From: Janthinobacterium sp. LM6
Lineage (GTDB): Bacteria > Pseudomonadota > Gammaproteobacteria > Burkholderiales > Burkholderiaceae_D
Assembly (NCBI RefSeq): GCF_002002885.1
Contig: NZ_CP019510.1
Coordinates: 1,612,001 to 1,676,000 of the forward strand
Length of the DNA: 64,000 nt
Reading direction: 5' to 3'
The translations under genes and the position numbers were made by a program. Shown here one piece after another: positions 30,356-41,138 of the stretch. A model generated the notes under the pieces. That model had not been told where the DNA came from. It worked only from the letters and a program-made list of their open reading frames with translations, and ran no database searches. Every line of letters starts with the position of its first letter. Position 1 is the first letter of the stretch.

Positions 30356-33034
30356 ATGAAACGCAATTTGACACCTGCAGCTGCCGTCGTGAAATCCGGA
30401 TCGCGTAGCCGTACGCCGATCGCTGCGGCCGTTGCCGTGATGGTCGCTGGCCTGGCTTTTTCGGCGCAGGCGCAGGAAGCCGCCGCCGATGACGTGGCTA
30501 CCGTGACGGTGACCGGCGTGCGTGCCTCGCTGGAAAAGTCGCTGAAGCAAAAACGCAATGCGGATTCCGTGGTGGAAGTGATCACCGCCGAAGATATCGG
30601 CAAGATGCCTGACCGTAACGTGGCTGACGCGATCCAGCGCCTGCCAGGTGTGAATACCCAATCGTCGGCCGGTGGTGAAGGCGGTTTCGGCGAAAACGAC
30701 CGTGTCAGCCTGCGCGGCACCAGCCCAAGCTTCCAGCAAACCCTGTTCAATGGCCACGCCATCAGCACCGGCGACTGGTTCGTGCTGAACCAATTCGGCG
30801 GCAATGTCGGCCGCAGCAGCAGCTTTTCCTTGCTGCCATCTGAGCTGGTGAGTTCCGTTGTCGTGCACAAGAGCGCCACGGCCGACCTGCCTGAAGGCGG
30901 CGTTTCTGGCGTGATCGATGTGATTACCCGCCGTCCGTTGGAATTCAAGAAGCAGCTCACGGCCGAAGGTTCGATCCAGGGTTTCTACAACGACCTGGCC
31001 GGCAAGACCGATCCTCAGTTCTCCGGCCTGGTGAACTGGAAGAATGACGCGAATACCTTGGGCATCATGGTCCAGGGCTTCTCGCAAAAATCGACCGTGC
31101 GTCGCGATGGCCAGGAAGTCCTCGGCTACACGCCCATCCTTGCCAACAGCGTCGCGGCCCAGGCCCGTCCTGAACTGGCCGGCGTGAAAGTGCCGACCTT
31201 TATCGGCGCCACCCTGTTCGAGCAAAAGAAAACCCGCGAAGGCGGCGCATTCGACATCGAATTCAAGCCCAGCAAGGACCTGACCCTGGATGTGAACGGC
31301 TTTTATTCGCAACTGAAGGCGCCGCATCAAAACACCAACTGGCTGGCTGCGCCTGCCAACTCGATCAACAGCACGAAAGACGGTGTGCCGAACGGCCAGA
31401 TACCGACCAACTATACGGTCAAAAATGGCACCATGACAGGCGCCACCTTTGCCAGGAACGCGGGCGAAGTCGACAATATCTATCGTCCTGACGCCGGCGG
31501 CGAATCGTACTACCTCGATTTCAACTTCAAGTACCGCGCCACCAAGGACCTGACCCTGACCGGCAAGCTGGGCAAGACCCATGGCGTCGGTTATGACCGC
31601 AACGATGTCTACTACCAGAACAACGTCGATGGCGGCATGGTGTATCAATTGAACGGCATGAGTCCGGCCAGCGTTTCCTATCCGGGCGGCACGACCACCA
31701 AACCAGGCTCGACGGCCTGGATCGGCGGCGGCGAATCGCGTTCCGTCGACCAGGAAAAATATGCCCAGATCGACGCAGAACTGCGCCTGTCGTCCGGTAT
31801 CTGGGATTCGATCAAGTTCGGTGGCCGCCTGACCGATCACAAGCGTGCTGCCGAGCATCCGATTGATGCCAAACCGGGTCCTCTGGGTATCGCCAATCCG
31901 GGCCCTGTCTGGAACGGCACCCAGTATCCTAGCGATTTCGGCAAGAATCTGGGTGGCAACCTGTCGAGCAATTATTTCAAGTATGACGGTGCAGCGCTGG
32001 CCGCCTGGGCCGCGATCCCTGGTAACCGCAATCTCGACCCTGTGCAACGCCACAACTGGACCGATGAATTCAAGCTGCAGGAAAAAACCTCGGCCATCTA
32101 TGCCATGGCCAATGTGACGGGTGATAACTGGAGTGGTAACTTTGGCTTGCGCGCGGTGCAGACCAAACAGTCCAGTCTGGTTAACAAGAAGGGCGGCCCG
32201 ATCACCGGTTCCGATTGGGAACCATACTCGCAGAACCTGTTTGAGCGCACCTATAATGATTACTTGCCTAGCGCCAATATCAAGTTTGATGTGCGCAACG
32301 ATCTGGTCGTCCGCGCTGCCATTGCCCGCACTATCGCTCGTCCAGACTACAGTGCGTTGGGCGGCTCGGTTTCGCTGAATGACGATGCATTGAGCGGTAC
32401 CGGTGGTAACGTTCAGCTTAATCCTGTCAAGTCGGATAACGCTGAAGTCAGCGCCGAATGGTATTTTGCACCGAAGTCGGCTTTCTCGGTCGGCTTATTC
32501 TACATGGACCTGAAGTCGGTGGTGTCGAATGGTACCGTAAATGCTTCTTATTACAATAGCAAGCGCGGTACCAACACCGTGTACCAGATCACGTCGCCAT
32601 TCAACACCAGCGGCAAGAACAAGGGTGCTGAGTTCAGCTATCAGCAACCGCTGTTCGGCGACTTCGGTATTTTGGCCAACTACACCTATGCTGATGGCAA
32701 GCTGGATAATGGTGACGAACTGGTCAACGCATCGCGCAGCACGTATAACCTGACGGCCTTCTACGAAGCCAATGCCCTCAGCGCTCGCCTGGCCTACAAC
32801 TACCGTTCGTCCTACAAGGCGGGCGTGGATCGTGGCGCCAGCCAGCACGTCGAAGGCGCGGGCGGCCTGGCCGGTTCGCTCAACTACAAGATCAACGAAC
32901 ACTTCACGATCACGTTCGATGCGCTTAACCTGACGAACACGACCATCAAAATGTACGCTGAAAACCGCGATCAGCCACGCGCGTTCTACAGCAATGGCCG
33001 TACCTTCTACCTGGGCCTGCGCGCAAAGCTGTAA
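30356..33034 (+). CDS. TonB-dependent receptor, probably for chitin/GlcNAc sugars (first)
   Basis: An 892-residue outer-membrane receptor of the TonB-Xanth-Caul group. A long signal peptide ends AFSAQAQ. The plug starts with VTVTGVRASLEKSLKQKRNADSVVEVITAEDIGKMPDRNVADAIQRLPGV and continues SLRGTSPSFQQTLFNGH; the barrel ends NGRTFYLGLRAKL. Members of this group often take up oligosaccharides. Placement next to a GntR regulator and close to the nag operon supports aminosugar uptake, but ligand identity is inference. AAGGGGGAG upstream is a very good ribosome binding site, as for an abundant protein. A terminator follows. Confidence 0.9.
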   Translation: MKRNLTPAAAVVKSGSRSRTPIAAAVAVMVAGLAFSAQAQEAAADDVATVTVTGVRASLEKSLKQKRNADSVVEVITAEDIGKMPDRNVADAIQRLPGVNTQSSAGGEGGFGENDRVSLRGTSPSFQQTLFNGHAISTGDWFVLNQFGGNVGRSSSFSLLPSELVSSVVVHKSATADLPEGGVSGVIDVITRRPLEFKKQLTAEGSIQGFYNDLAGKTDPQFSGLVNWKNDANTLGIMVQGFSQKSTVRRDGQEVLGYTPILANSVAAQARPELAGVKVPTFIGATLFEQKKTREGGAFDIEFKPSKDLTLDVNGFYSQLKAPHQNTNWLAAPANSINSTKDGVPNGQIPTNYTVKNGTMTGATFARNAGEVDNIYRPDAGGESYYLDFNFKYRATKDLTLTGKLGKTHGVGYDRNDVYYQNNVDGGMVYQLNGMSPASVSYPGGTTTKPGSTAWIGGGESRSVDQEKYAQIDAELRLSSGIWDSIKFGGRLTDHKRAAEHPIDAKPGPLGIANPGPVWNGTQYPSDFGKNLGGNLSSNYFKYDGAALAAWAAIPGNRNLDPVQRHNWTDEFKLQEKTSAIYAMANVTGDNWSGNFGLRAVQTKQSSLVNKKGGPITGSDWEPYSQNLFERTYNDYLPSANIKFDVRNDLVVRAAIARTIARPDYSALGGSVSLNDDALSGTGGNVQLNPVKSDNAEVSAEWYFAPKSAFSVGLFYMDLKSVVSNGTVNASYYNSKRGTNTVYQITSPFNTSGKNKGAEFSYQQPLFGDFGILANYTYADGKLDNGDELVNASRSTYNLTAFYEANALSARLAYNYRSSYKAGVDRGASQHVEGAGGLAGSLNYKINEHFTITFDALNLTNTTIKMYAENRDQPRAFYSNGRTFYLGLRAKL

Positions 33035-33086
33035 GCGGCGATCTGGCCTGATGCTCACGCATCGGGCCTGGTCTTCCTCGGTCTTT

Positions 33087-33125
33087 TCAAGGCAAGTTCC
33101 TGTTTCAGGGGCTTGCCTTTTTTTT
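33087..33125 (+). terminator. Terminator after the first receptor
   Basis: Arms AAGGCAAG and CTTGCCTT around a TTCCTGTTTCAGGGG loop, followed by T. It separates the two receptors; a smaller CCCGCCAGCGTGGCGGG hairpin follows at about 33200, just before the second start. Confidence 0.8.
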
Positions 33126-33235
33126 CGGCGCTCCTGCCGGTACTTGCCCCTTTCCGCTTCACCTTGTCGTTTGCCGTCTGTACTCATCCATAAAACCGTC
33201 CCGCCAGCGTGGCGGGAATCTATAACGAGGAGTCT

Positions 33236-35950
33236 ATGAACAGCCGTTTGCATCCCGTATTACACCCCATCGCCGCCGCAGCCGCTTTGTTGTCCATCAA
33301 TATGGCGGCACAGGCGCAGCAAGCCCAATCCGCCTCCCCGGCGATGCAGGAAGTCGTCGTCACTGGCATCCGCGCCTCGCTGGAACAGTCGCTGAGCCAG
33401 AAGCGCAACAGCGATTCCGTGATCGATGTCGTCAGCGCGGAAGATATCGGCAAGCTGCCCGACAAGAACGTGGCCGATGCCGTGCAGCGCGTGCCTGGCG
33501 TCAACATTTCCTCGTCGGCCGGCGGCGAGGGCGGCTTCTCGGAAAATGACCGTGTCAGCATCCGCGGCACCAGCCCCAGCCTGACGCAAACGCTGATCAA
33601 CGGCCACGCCGTGGGCACGGGCGACTGGTTCGTCACGGACCAGGTGGGCACCGTGGGGCGCAGCGTCAGCTTTGCCTTGCTGCCGTCGGAAATCGTCAGC
33701 CGCGTCACTGTGCAAAAGAGCGCGCAGGCGGACCTGGTGGAAGGCGGCGTGGCCGGTTCCATCAATATTGAGACGCGCAAACCGCTGAGTTTCAAGCAGC
33801 CGTTCACGGCCGAGCTGGCCGTGCAGGCCATCTACGCGGACTTGCCGGGCAAGACCGATCCGCAAATGAATGCCCTGTTCAACTGGAAGAACGAGGCCAA
33901 GACCATGGGGGTGCTGTTCCAGGTGTTCTCCGAAAAACGCCACGAGCGCCGCGACGGCCAGGAATTCTTTGGCTATGGCGCCATCGACGCTGGCAGCCCG
34001 GCCGCGCAAAAGTATCCGCAACTGGCCGGCGTGCTGGCGCCGCTGGGCATCAACTCAGCCCTGTTCGAGCAGGTGCGCAAGCGCCAGGGCGGCAGCCTCG
34101 ACCTGCAATTCAAGCCTACCGCTGACTTGATGCTCGACGTCAACGGTTTTTATTCGAAACTGGATGCCGCCAATTACAACCGCAGCTTTTATAACCAGCC
34201 GGGCGCCAACCTGAATGCCGTCGACAATGGCGGCAAGCACGTGGGCGTCATTCCCAGCACGTTTACCGTCAAGAACAACACCCTGGTGGCGGCCGATTTT
34301 CCCGCGTCGCAGTTTCCTGCGGCCAATGCCACCACGCCCTACAACGGCCAGCTGTATCCGGCCCTGGTCGACCAGATCTACCGCCCCGGCTCGAACTCGT
34401 CGACCGCGTATGTCGATGTCAACGGCAGCTACCGCGCCAGCGAGCGCCTGCGCATCACGGGCAGCCTCGGCTACACGCGCGGCATCGGCGAGACGCCCGT
34501 TGACCTCGGCTATGAGGCAGGCTTGACGGGCGTGGGCGTGTCCTACCAGCTGAACGGCCTGTCGCCGGCCAGGCTGAATTTCCCGGGTCTCGACATTTCC
34601 AGGTTATCGAATGCGGTGACGGCATCGGCGTGGGGTTCTCATGTGGAAACACTGGATACGGAAAAATACGGCCAGGCCGACGCTGAGTTGAGCATGGATT
34701 ATGGCGTGCTGGAATCGCTGAAGTTCGGTGCCCGCTATGCGGAACACCACCGCAACGTGTCGTGGCCGGAAAACCGCAGCTGCGCCGTGTGCGACGGCAC
34801 GACGAATGCACCCTTGCCGAAGTGGAATGGCGGCACCTATCCCGGCGATTACGGCAAGGGACTGGGCGGCAATGCCCAGGGCCGCTACTGGCAGCTCGAT
34901 CCGGCCGACCTGGTGGCGTGGGCCAACAAGTACGACAATTCGGGCGGGCCGAACTCGCGCAACTGGCCGGCCGAACTGGACGTGAAGGAAAAGGATAGCG
35001 CAGCCTACATCATGGCCAACCTGGCGGGCAACAAGTGGCGCGGCAACGTGGGCGTGCGCGTCGTGCGCACGCAGCAGACGACGGTGACGAACGTGCCGGG
35101 CGGCGAAAATCCGATTGGCCAGGAAAACATCTTCGGCACCTATACGCCCACCATCGTCAAGCACAGCTACACGGATGTGCTGCCCAGCGCCAACATCAAG
35201 TTTGACCTGAGCAAGGACCTGGTGGCCCGCGCGGCTGTGGCGAAAACCATGGCGCGCGCCGACTACAGCGCGCTGGTGGGCGCGGTCAACTTGAACGACC
35301 AGTTGCTGACCGGCACGGGCGGCAATCCTGACCTGAAACCGATACGCTCGACCAACTACGATGCCACCCTGGAATGGTATTTCGCGCCGAAAGCCATGCT
35401 GTCCGTGGGGGCGTTTTTCATGGACATGAAATCGTACGTGACATTCGGCACGGCGCCCGTGACCTATTACAATAATACCTTCAAGAAACTCAACACCTAT
35501 GTGATCCAGTCGCCGACGAATATCGGCGCCAAGAACAAGGGTGTGGAACTCAGCTACCAGCAGGGCTTATGGGGCGGTTTCGGCGTGGTGGGCAATTACA
35601 CCTATACGAATGGCAAGGCCGACGACGGCGCCGCCGTGGTCGGCAGCTCGCGCGGCACGTACAACCTGGAAGGCTATTACGAGGATGAGCGCCTGAGCGC
35701 GCGCCTGGCCTATACCTACCGCTCCAGTTTCCTGGCCGGCCTGTTCAGCAGTTCGCCCCAGTATGTGCACGGCGTGGGCAACCTGGCCGCGTCGCTCAAT
35801 TACAAGATCGACGAGCGCTATTCGCTGACCTTCGATGTGCTGAACCTGAATAATCCGGTGCTCAAGTACTACGGCGCCAACCAGGACCAGCCGACGGCCC
35901 TGTATTCGAACGGCCGCCAGTTTTACTTTGGCTTGCGCGCCAAGCTGTAG
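33236..35950 (+). CDS. TonB-dependent receptor, probably for chitin/GlcNAc sugars (second)
   Basis: A 904-residue paralogue of the upstream receptor. Signal peptide MNSRLHPVLHPIAAAAALLSINMAAQAQ, plug VVVTGIRASLEQSLSQKRNSDSVIDVVSAEDIGKLPDKNVADAVQRVPGVNISSSAGGEGGFSENDRVSIRGTSPS, barrel ending NGRQFYFGLRAKL. By eye the two share long identical stretches in plug and C-terminus but differ in outer loops, as expected after duplication and ligand divergence. ACGAGGAGTCT upstream sets the start at 33236. Directly followed by a dispersed repeat and a NagX-like gene. Confidence 0.9.
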   Translation: MNSRLHPVLHPIAAAAALLSINMAAQAQQAQSASPAMQEVVVTGIRASLEQSLSQKRNSDSVIDVVSAEDIGKLPDKNVADAVQRVPGVNISSSAGGEGGFSENDRVSIRGTSPSLTQTLINGHAVGTGDWFVTDQVGTVGRSVSFALLPSEIVSRVTVQKSAQADLVEGGVAGSINIETRKPLSFKQPFTAELAVQAIYADLPGKTDPQMNALFNWKNEAKTMGVLFQVFSEKRHERRDGQEFFGYGAIDAGSPAAQKYPQLAGVLAPLGINSALFEQVRKRQGGSLDLQFKPTADLMLDVNGFYSKLDAANYNRSFYNQPGANLNAVDNGGKHVGVIPSTFTVKNNTLVAADFPASQFPAANATTPYNGQLYPALVDQIYRPGSNSSTAYVDVNGSYRASERLRITGSLGYTRGIGETPVDLGYEAGLTGVGVSYQLNGLSPARLNFPGLDISRLSNAVTASAWGSHVETLDTEKYGQADAELSMDYGVLESLKFGARYAEHHRNVSWPENRSCAVCDGTTNAPLPKWNGGTYPGDYGKGLGGNAQGRYWQLDPADLVAWANKYDNSGGPNSRNWPAELDVKEKDSAAYIMANLAGNKWRGNVGVRVVRTQQTTVTNVPGGENPIGQENIFGTYTPTIVKHSYTDVLPSANIKFDLSKDLVARAAVAKTMARADYSALVGAVNLNDQLLTGTGGNPDLKPIRSTNYDATLEWYFAPKAMLSVGAFFMDMKSYVTFGTAPVTYYNNTFKKLNTYVIQSPTNIGAKNKGVELSYQQGLWGGFGVVGNYTYTNGKADDGAAVVGSSRGTYNLEGYYEDERLSARLAYTYRSSFLAGLFSSSPQYVHGVGNLAASLNYKIDERYSLTFDVLNLNNPVLKYYGANQDQPTALYSNGRQFYFGLRAKL

Positions 35951-35964
35951 TGACACCTGACCAA

Positions 35965-36080
35965 ACCTGCTGCGCGTCGGCATAGGCGGCTTGCGATGCC
36001 CACCGTACTGGAAGTACGGTGGCGCTTCTCGGCCACCCCTCCCTTCCGCGCGCGACGGTTTCGTCAGGCGTCGTTGTTTT
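35965..36080. repeat. Dispersed intergenic repeat, copy A
   Basis: A 116-base element starts ACCTGCTGCGCGTCGG, has a small inner palindrome CCGTACTGGAAGTACGG, and ends near GTCAGGCGTCGTTGTT. It matches 57829-57941 along its whole length at roughly three quarters identity by eye. It lies just after a gene stop and may form mRNA structure. Confidence 0.75.
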
Positions 36081-36140
36081 GCTTTTCCGGCTTCCTGCCA
36101 GAATGGGGAGCCGGTTTTTACCTTTTGGAACTGTTTTACC

Positions 36141-37262
36141 ATGACTATTGCTTCTCAACGCTACCTCGCCCTCGACGTCCTGCGCGGCCTGACCGTCGCC
36201 CTGATGATCGTCGTCAATACGCCCGGCGACTGGGGCAGCGTGTACGCGCCATTCCTGCATGCCGAATGGCATGGTTTTACTGTGACGGACCTGGTCTTTC
36301 CCAGTTTTTTGTTTGTCGTCGGCAATGCGCTGGCCTTTGCGCTGGGCAAGTATGAAAACCTGGGCCATGGCGCCGTGCTGGCCAGGCTGTGCAAGCGTAG
36401 CGCGCTGATCTTTCTGCTGGGCTTTTTGCTGTACTGGTTTCCCTTCTTCAAGATCGACGACGCGGGCCAGTTCGCCTGGTCGCCGCTGTCGCACACGCGC
36501 ATCCCCGGCGTGCTGCAGCGCATCGCCGTGTGCTACCTGGCCGCCGCCCTGATCCTCCATTACTGGAAGACGCGCGGCGCGCTGGTCTTTTGCGCCTGCG
36601 CCTTGCTCGGCTACTGGGCCATCCTGGCATGCTTTGGCGACTACAGCCTGCATGGCAACGCGCCGGCCAAGCTGGACCTGATCCTACTGGGCGACAGCCA
36701 TTTGTACCACGGCGAAGGCATCGCCTTCGACCCGGAAGGCATCCTCGGCACCTTGCCGGCCATCGTCAACGTCATCGCCGGCTACCTGGCGGGCAGTTTC
36801 CTGCGCCAGGCGGCGCCGGCGCGGCTGCGCGCCAGCCTGGTTCAGCTGGCCGTGGCCGGCGCCATCTGCGTGGCGGTGGCCCTGTGCTGGAACGAAGTGT
36901 TTCCGATTAACAAGAAGCTGTGGACCAGCTCTTACGTGATGCTGGGCATCGGCCTGGACTTGCTGCTGCTGGCGCTGTTGATGTTCATCATTGACGTGCG
37001 TCAAATGACGGGCTGGACCTACTTCTTTGAAGTCTTCGGCAAGAACACCCTGTTCATCTACCTGGTGTCGGAAGTGCTGGTGATTATCGCGTTTACCGTG
37101 CGCATCGGCGGCGGCAACCTGTACCAGTGGCTGTACCAGCACGGCTTTACGGGCTGGGCGCCGGCGCGCGTGGGCTCGCTGCTGTTTGCCGTCAGCTTCA
37201 TGCTGCTGTGCTGGCTGATCGCCTACGCCATGGACAAGCGCAAGATCTATATCAAGGTCTAG
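36141..37262 (+). CDS. nagX: NagX-like membrane protein (heparan-alpha-glucosaminide N-acetyltransferase family)
   Basis: A 373-residue inner-membrane protein with about ten helices. RYLALDVLRGLTVALMIVVNTPGDWGSVYAPFLHAEWHGFTVTDLVFPSFLFVVGNAL is the DUF5009/HGSNAT-type N-terminus, and YFFEVFGKNTLFIYLVSEVL is the conserved late helix. NagX genes sit in aminosugar loci of several proteobacteria and are thought to act on or move GlcNAc sugars; the reaction is not proven. Start at 36141 (MTIASQRY). It meets the next gene tail to tail, sharing the bases CTAG of both stop codons. Confidence 0.85.
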   Translation: MTIASQRYLALDVLRGLTVALMIVVNTPGDWGSVYAPFLHAEWHGFTVTDLVFPSFLFVVGNALAFALGKYENLGHGAVLARLCKRSALIFLLGFLLYWFPFFKIDDAGQFAWSPLSHTRIPGVLQRIAVCYLAAALILHYWKTRGALVFCACALLGYWAILACFGDYSLHGNAPAKLDLILLGDSHLYHGEGIAFDPEGILGTLPAIVNVIAGYLAGSFLRQAAPARLRASLVQLAVAGAICVAVALCWNEVFPINKKLWTSSYVMLGIGLDLLLLALLMFIIDVRQMTGWTYFFEVFGKNTLFIYLVSEVLVIIAFTVRIGGGNLYQWLYQHGFTGWAPARVGSLLFAVSFMLLCWLIAYAMDKRKIYIKV

Positions 37263-38446
37263 AACTTCAGTTTTAATCCGTAGCGCGTGGCCAGCGCGGT
37301 GAAGGCCATCATCAGGGCGGTGACGGCGCCGGCATTCCACAGGCCGGCCGCGCCGCCCGTTTCCAGCCAGGGCCACCAGAAGCGCGGCAGGTGCAGCACG
37401 GCCGCCAGTTGCTGCCACAGGTCGGGCACGATGTAGGCGAACAGGGCATTGGTGCCGGCAGGCAACAACACCACGGCCCAGGCGCGCCAGCGCCACACGT
37501 CGATGACGACATAAAACACGAGGAACAGGGCCTGGATGAGGGCGCTGCACACGAGCGTGTAGGATTCCGTCGCCGCGATCTTGTTGATGTGGTGATATGG
37601 CCGCAGCAGCAGGCCGGCCGCCAGCAAGCCCAGCGCAAACCACGCCATGAAACGTATCCTCTGGACATGGTTCAGGGCGGCGCCGCGCAGGAATAGCCGG
37701 CCCACCAGCGTGCCGGCCAGCACATTGGCCGCCGTCGAACCGAGCACCTGCGGCACGTTGACGAAGGCGTTCACGCCTGCCGGCAGGAAATCCAGGCTGC
37801 CCGCCGTGCCCCCCATGTACAGCACGATCAGCAGGGAAAACACGCCCATCAGCGCCGTGCCGCTGCCCTGGCACGCCAGGTACAGCAGGCTGCACAGCAG
37901 ATACGCCCAGCCGATCATGCCGAGGATGCCCCACCACGACGGTTGCAGCCAGGTGCTGGAAAACTCCGCATTCAATTCGCCGCGGAACGTTGCCAGCAGG
38001 AACAGCATCAGGGCGCCGCCCGCGGCCAGCTCCAGCTTGCCCGCGCCCTGGCGCCACAGCAGTATCATGGCCATATAAAACAGCAGGAAGTAGACGGCGT
38101 GCGGCAGCGGCGCCGCCTGCGCATCGTAGCGGTAGGCGTTCGCCAGCACCACGCCGGCCAGCATCAGGCTGGCGGAGCGCCACAGCAGGCGTCCCAGCAA
38201 GGCCGGCGTGACGTGGCCGCAATGGCGCTGCAAGGCCAGCGGAATGGCCATGCCCACCATGAACAGAAAGCCGGGAAAGACCAGGTCGGGCACGGTGATG
38301 CCGTCGGCGCGCGGTCCCGCATGTTCGAGCCAGAAGGCAATGCCGGGCATGCCGGCCAGGTAGTTGACCCAGATCATGGTAACGATCACGAAGCCGCGAA
38401 AGGCGTCCAGGCTGATCAGGCGTTCGGAGGCGGTGGCTGGCGGCAT
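37259..38446 (-). CDS. Second NagX-like membrane protein
   Basis: A 395-residue paralogue on the opposite strand. RLISLDAFRGFVIVTMIWVNYLAGMPGIAFWLEHAGPRADGITVPDLVFPGFLFMVGMAIPLAL matches the NagX/DUF5009 start helix and loop; late helices carry VLLPAGTNALFAYIVPDLWQQL. About ten to eleven membrane segments. The putative DxxRG motif is present as DAFRG (DVLRG in the neighbour). Its promoter must face the TPR-like gene region; it ends inside the CTAG shared with the first NagX. Two different NagX types side by side suggest different sugar substrates. Confidence 0.85.
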   Translation of the reverse strand: MPPATASERLISLDAFRGFVIVTMIWVNYLAGMPGIAFWLEHAGPRADGITVPDLVFPGFLFMVGMAIPLALQRHCGHVTPALLGRLLWRSASLMLAGVVLANAYRYDAQAAPLPHAVYFLLFYMAMILLWRQGAGKLELAAGGALMLFLLATFRGELNAEFSSTWLQPSWWGILGMIGWAYLLCSLLYLACQGSGTALMGVFSLLIVLYMGGTAGSLDFLPAGVNAFVNVPQVLGSTAANVLAGTLVGRLFLRGAALNHVQRIRFMAWFALGLLAAGLLLRPYHHINKIAATESYTLVCSALIQALFLVFYVVIDVWRWRAWAVVLLPAGTNALFAYIVPDLWQQLAAVLHLPRFWWPWLETGGAAGLWNAGAVTALMMAFTALATRYGLKLKF

Positions 38447-38527
38447 GGCAGGATGAAAGAAGGTCGAAAAAAAAGCAGCCCCGGCCTGAGCCGGGAACTG
38501 CCTTGCGTCTGCTTGAGGGCGCAGGAA

Positions 38528-39832
38528 TTACTGTGCCGCTGCTGCCGGTGCCGCCGCTGCCGTGGCAGGACGGTTCAGCCACAGGATCCAGTAGCGGGCC
38601 AGGTCGCCCACGCCGTCGCCGCCCTTGACCGTTTCCAGGACCTTGATGGCGTCGTCTTTCTTGCCGGCCATGGCGTAGGAGTAGCCGAGGCGCAGCTTGG
38701 CGTCTTCAGCACGTTTCAGGCCGCCCTTGGCGATGCCTTTCTGGATCAGGTCGATACCTTTGTCGAACTGGTCCATCGTCACGAAGGCGTAGCCCAGGTT
38801 GATCAAGCCCGTGCCATCCTTGCTCTTCATGGCCGACGCTTCGCCGCTGGCGATGTTTTTCGCATCGTCGGCGGCAGCCTTGTTGGCCTGGTCGCGCAGT
38901 TTCTTGTGCTTGGCAGCATTCGCGCCCGTGCCCAGCACGCCTTTGGCAAAGCCGGCGTCGATGACTTTTTTCGCTTCCGTCGGGAAGGCGTTCTGCAAGG
39001 CGATTTCAGCCATGTCGCTGTAGTCCTGTGGCGGCATGGTGTCGACGGCCTTGAATTGCAGGCGCAGCACGTCCAGCGCGAAGCGGTCCGAATAGCCGGC
39101 CTTGCCTTGCAGGCGGCCCAGCAGGTCGCTCCAGTAGTCATCCGACGGGTAGTAGCGCACCAGGTTTTCCATGGCAATCAGGTAGGTGGCCGGATCCTTG
39201 CTTTTCGAACCCGTGTTGGCCAGCAATTGCAGTTCTTCGATGGTCGGCGTCTTGCCCGCTTGCTGCTTGGCCGTCACGTCGGCCATCAGTTCCTGTTTGG
39301 CGCGCGCGAAATCATTGCTGAAGTAATACGCGCGGATGATGTAGGGACGCACGGAAGCTACGTCGCCTGTTGCCGTCTGGTAACGGGTGAACCATTTGAT
39401 GGCGTTCGGGTAATCCTTGGCGTTGTAGTGGTAGTTCGCCAGCGCCTGGATGAAGTCGCCTTCCGATTTCTTGTCCAGCTTGCCGGATTCGATCACCGCT
39501 TCCAGCGCCGTCATGGCCATAGGCGCATTGTTGGTGGTCGAGGCCAGCGCCACGCGCAGGCGGTTCAGCACGAACGTTTCATACGGCGTCAGGGCCGGCA
39601 TGGCGGCCGCCTGGTCGATGCGGCTTTGCACGTCGGCGTAATTTTTGGCATCCATCGATGCCTTCACGGCGGTCGGATCGAGCAGCTTGAACACTTCAGG
39701 GCGCACCGAGTCGGCCGGAGCGGCAGCGGCGGCGGCTGGCTTGGCATCCTGCGCGTGCGACAGGGATGGCAGGACATTCAGGCCGATGGCGGCCAGGAGC
39801 AGGCTAAGACGGGCAAGACGGAATTGGGACAT
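38528..39832 (-). CDS. Exported TPR-like repeat protein
   Basis: A 434-residue secreted or periplasmic protein. The signal peptide MSQFRLARLSLLLAAIGLNVLPSLSHAQ ends at SHAQ. The mature chain is nearly all helical with tetratricopeptide-like units (FIQALANYHYNAKDYPNAIKWFTRYQ, LGYAFVTMDQFDKGIDLIQKGIAKGG, LRLGYSYAMAGKKDDAIKVLETVKGG). Such scaffolds bind other proteins. No enzyme motif. AAGGAT before the start. It is separate from the ABC ATPase gene, which ends 158 bases upstream of its start codon on the same strand. Confidence 0.8.
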   Translation of the reverse strand: MSQFRLARLSLLLAAIGLNVLPSLSHAQDAKPAAAAAAPADSVRPEVFKLLDPTAVKASMDAKNYADVQSRIDQAAAMPALTPYETFVLNRLRVALASTTNNAPMAMTALEAVIESGKLDKKSEGDFIQALANYHYNAKDYPNAIKWFTRYQTATGDVASVRPYIIRAYYFSNDFARAKQELMADVTAKQQAGKTPTIEELQLLANTGSKSKDPATYLIAMENLVRYYPSDDYWSDLLGRLQGKAGYSDRFALDVLRLQFKAVDTMPPQDYSDMAEIALQNAFPTEAKKVIDAGFAKGVLGTGANAAKHKKLRDQANKAAADDAKNIASGEASAMKSKDGTGLINLGYAFVTMDQFDKGIDLIQKGIAKGGLKRAEDAKLRLGYSYAMAGKKDDAIKVLETVKGGDGVGDLARYWILWLNRPATAAAAPAAAAQ

Positions 39833-39990
39833 GGGTTATCCTTCAATCAATAACAAAAATACGCTCCGGTACTGGTTGCCGCAACAGTGTGCGGCGGCAT
39901 TTGCCGGTGGCAGGGAATCTTAAAAAACACGTATTCTGCCATCCTGACCGCACAAGTCAAAGGGCGGCAGCATGGTAAACAACGGCATTG

Positions 39991-41124
<1,134 letters not shown>

Positions 41125-41138
41125 GGAGTGGTTCTATC

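Noticed and set aside
36684-38582. A 632-codon open frame spanning the NagX pair
   Set aside because: It overlaps two convincing membrane proteins in another frame and has no domain.
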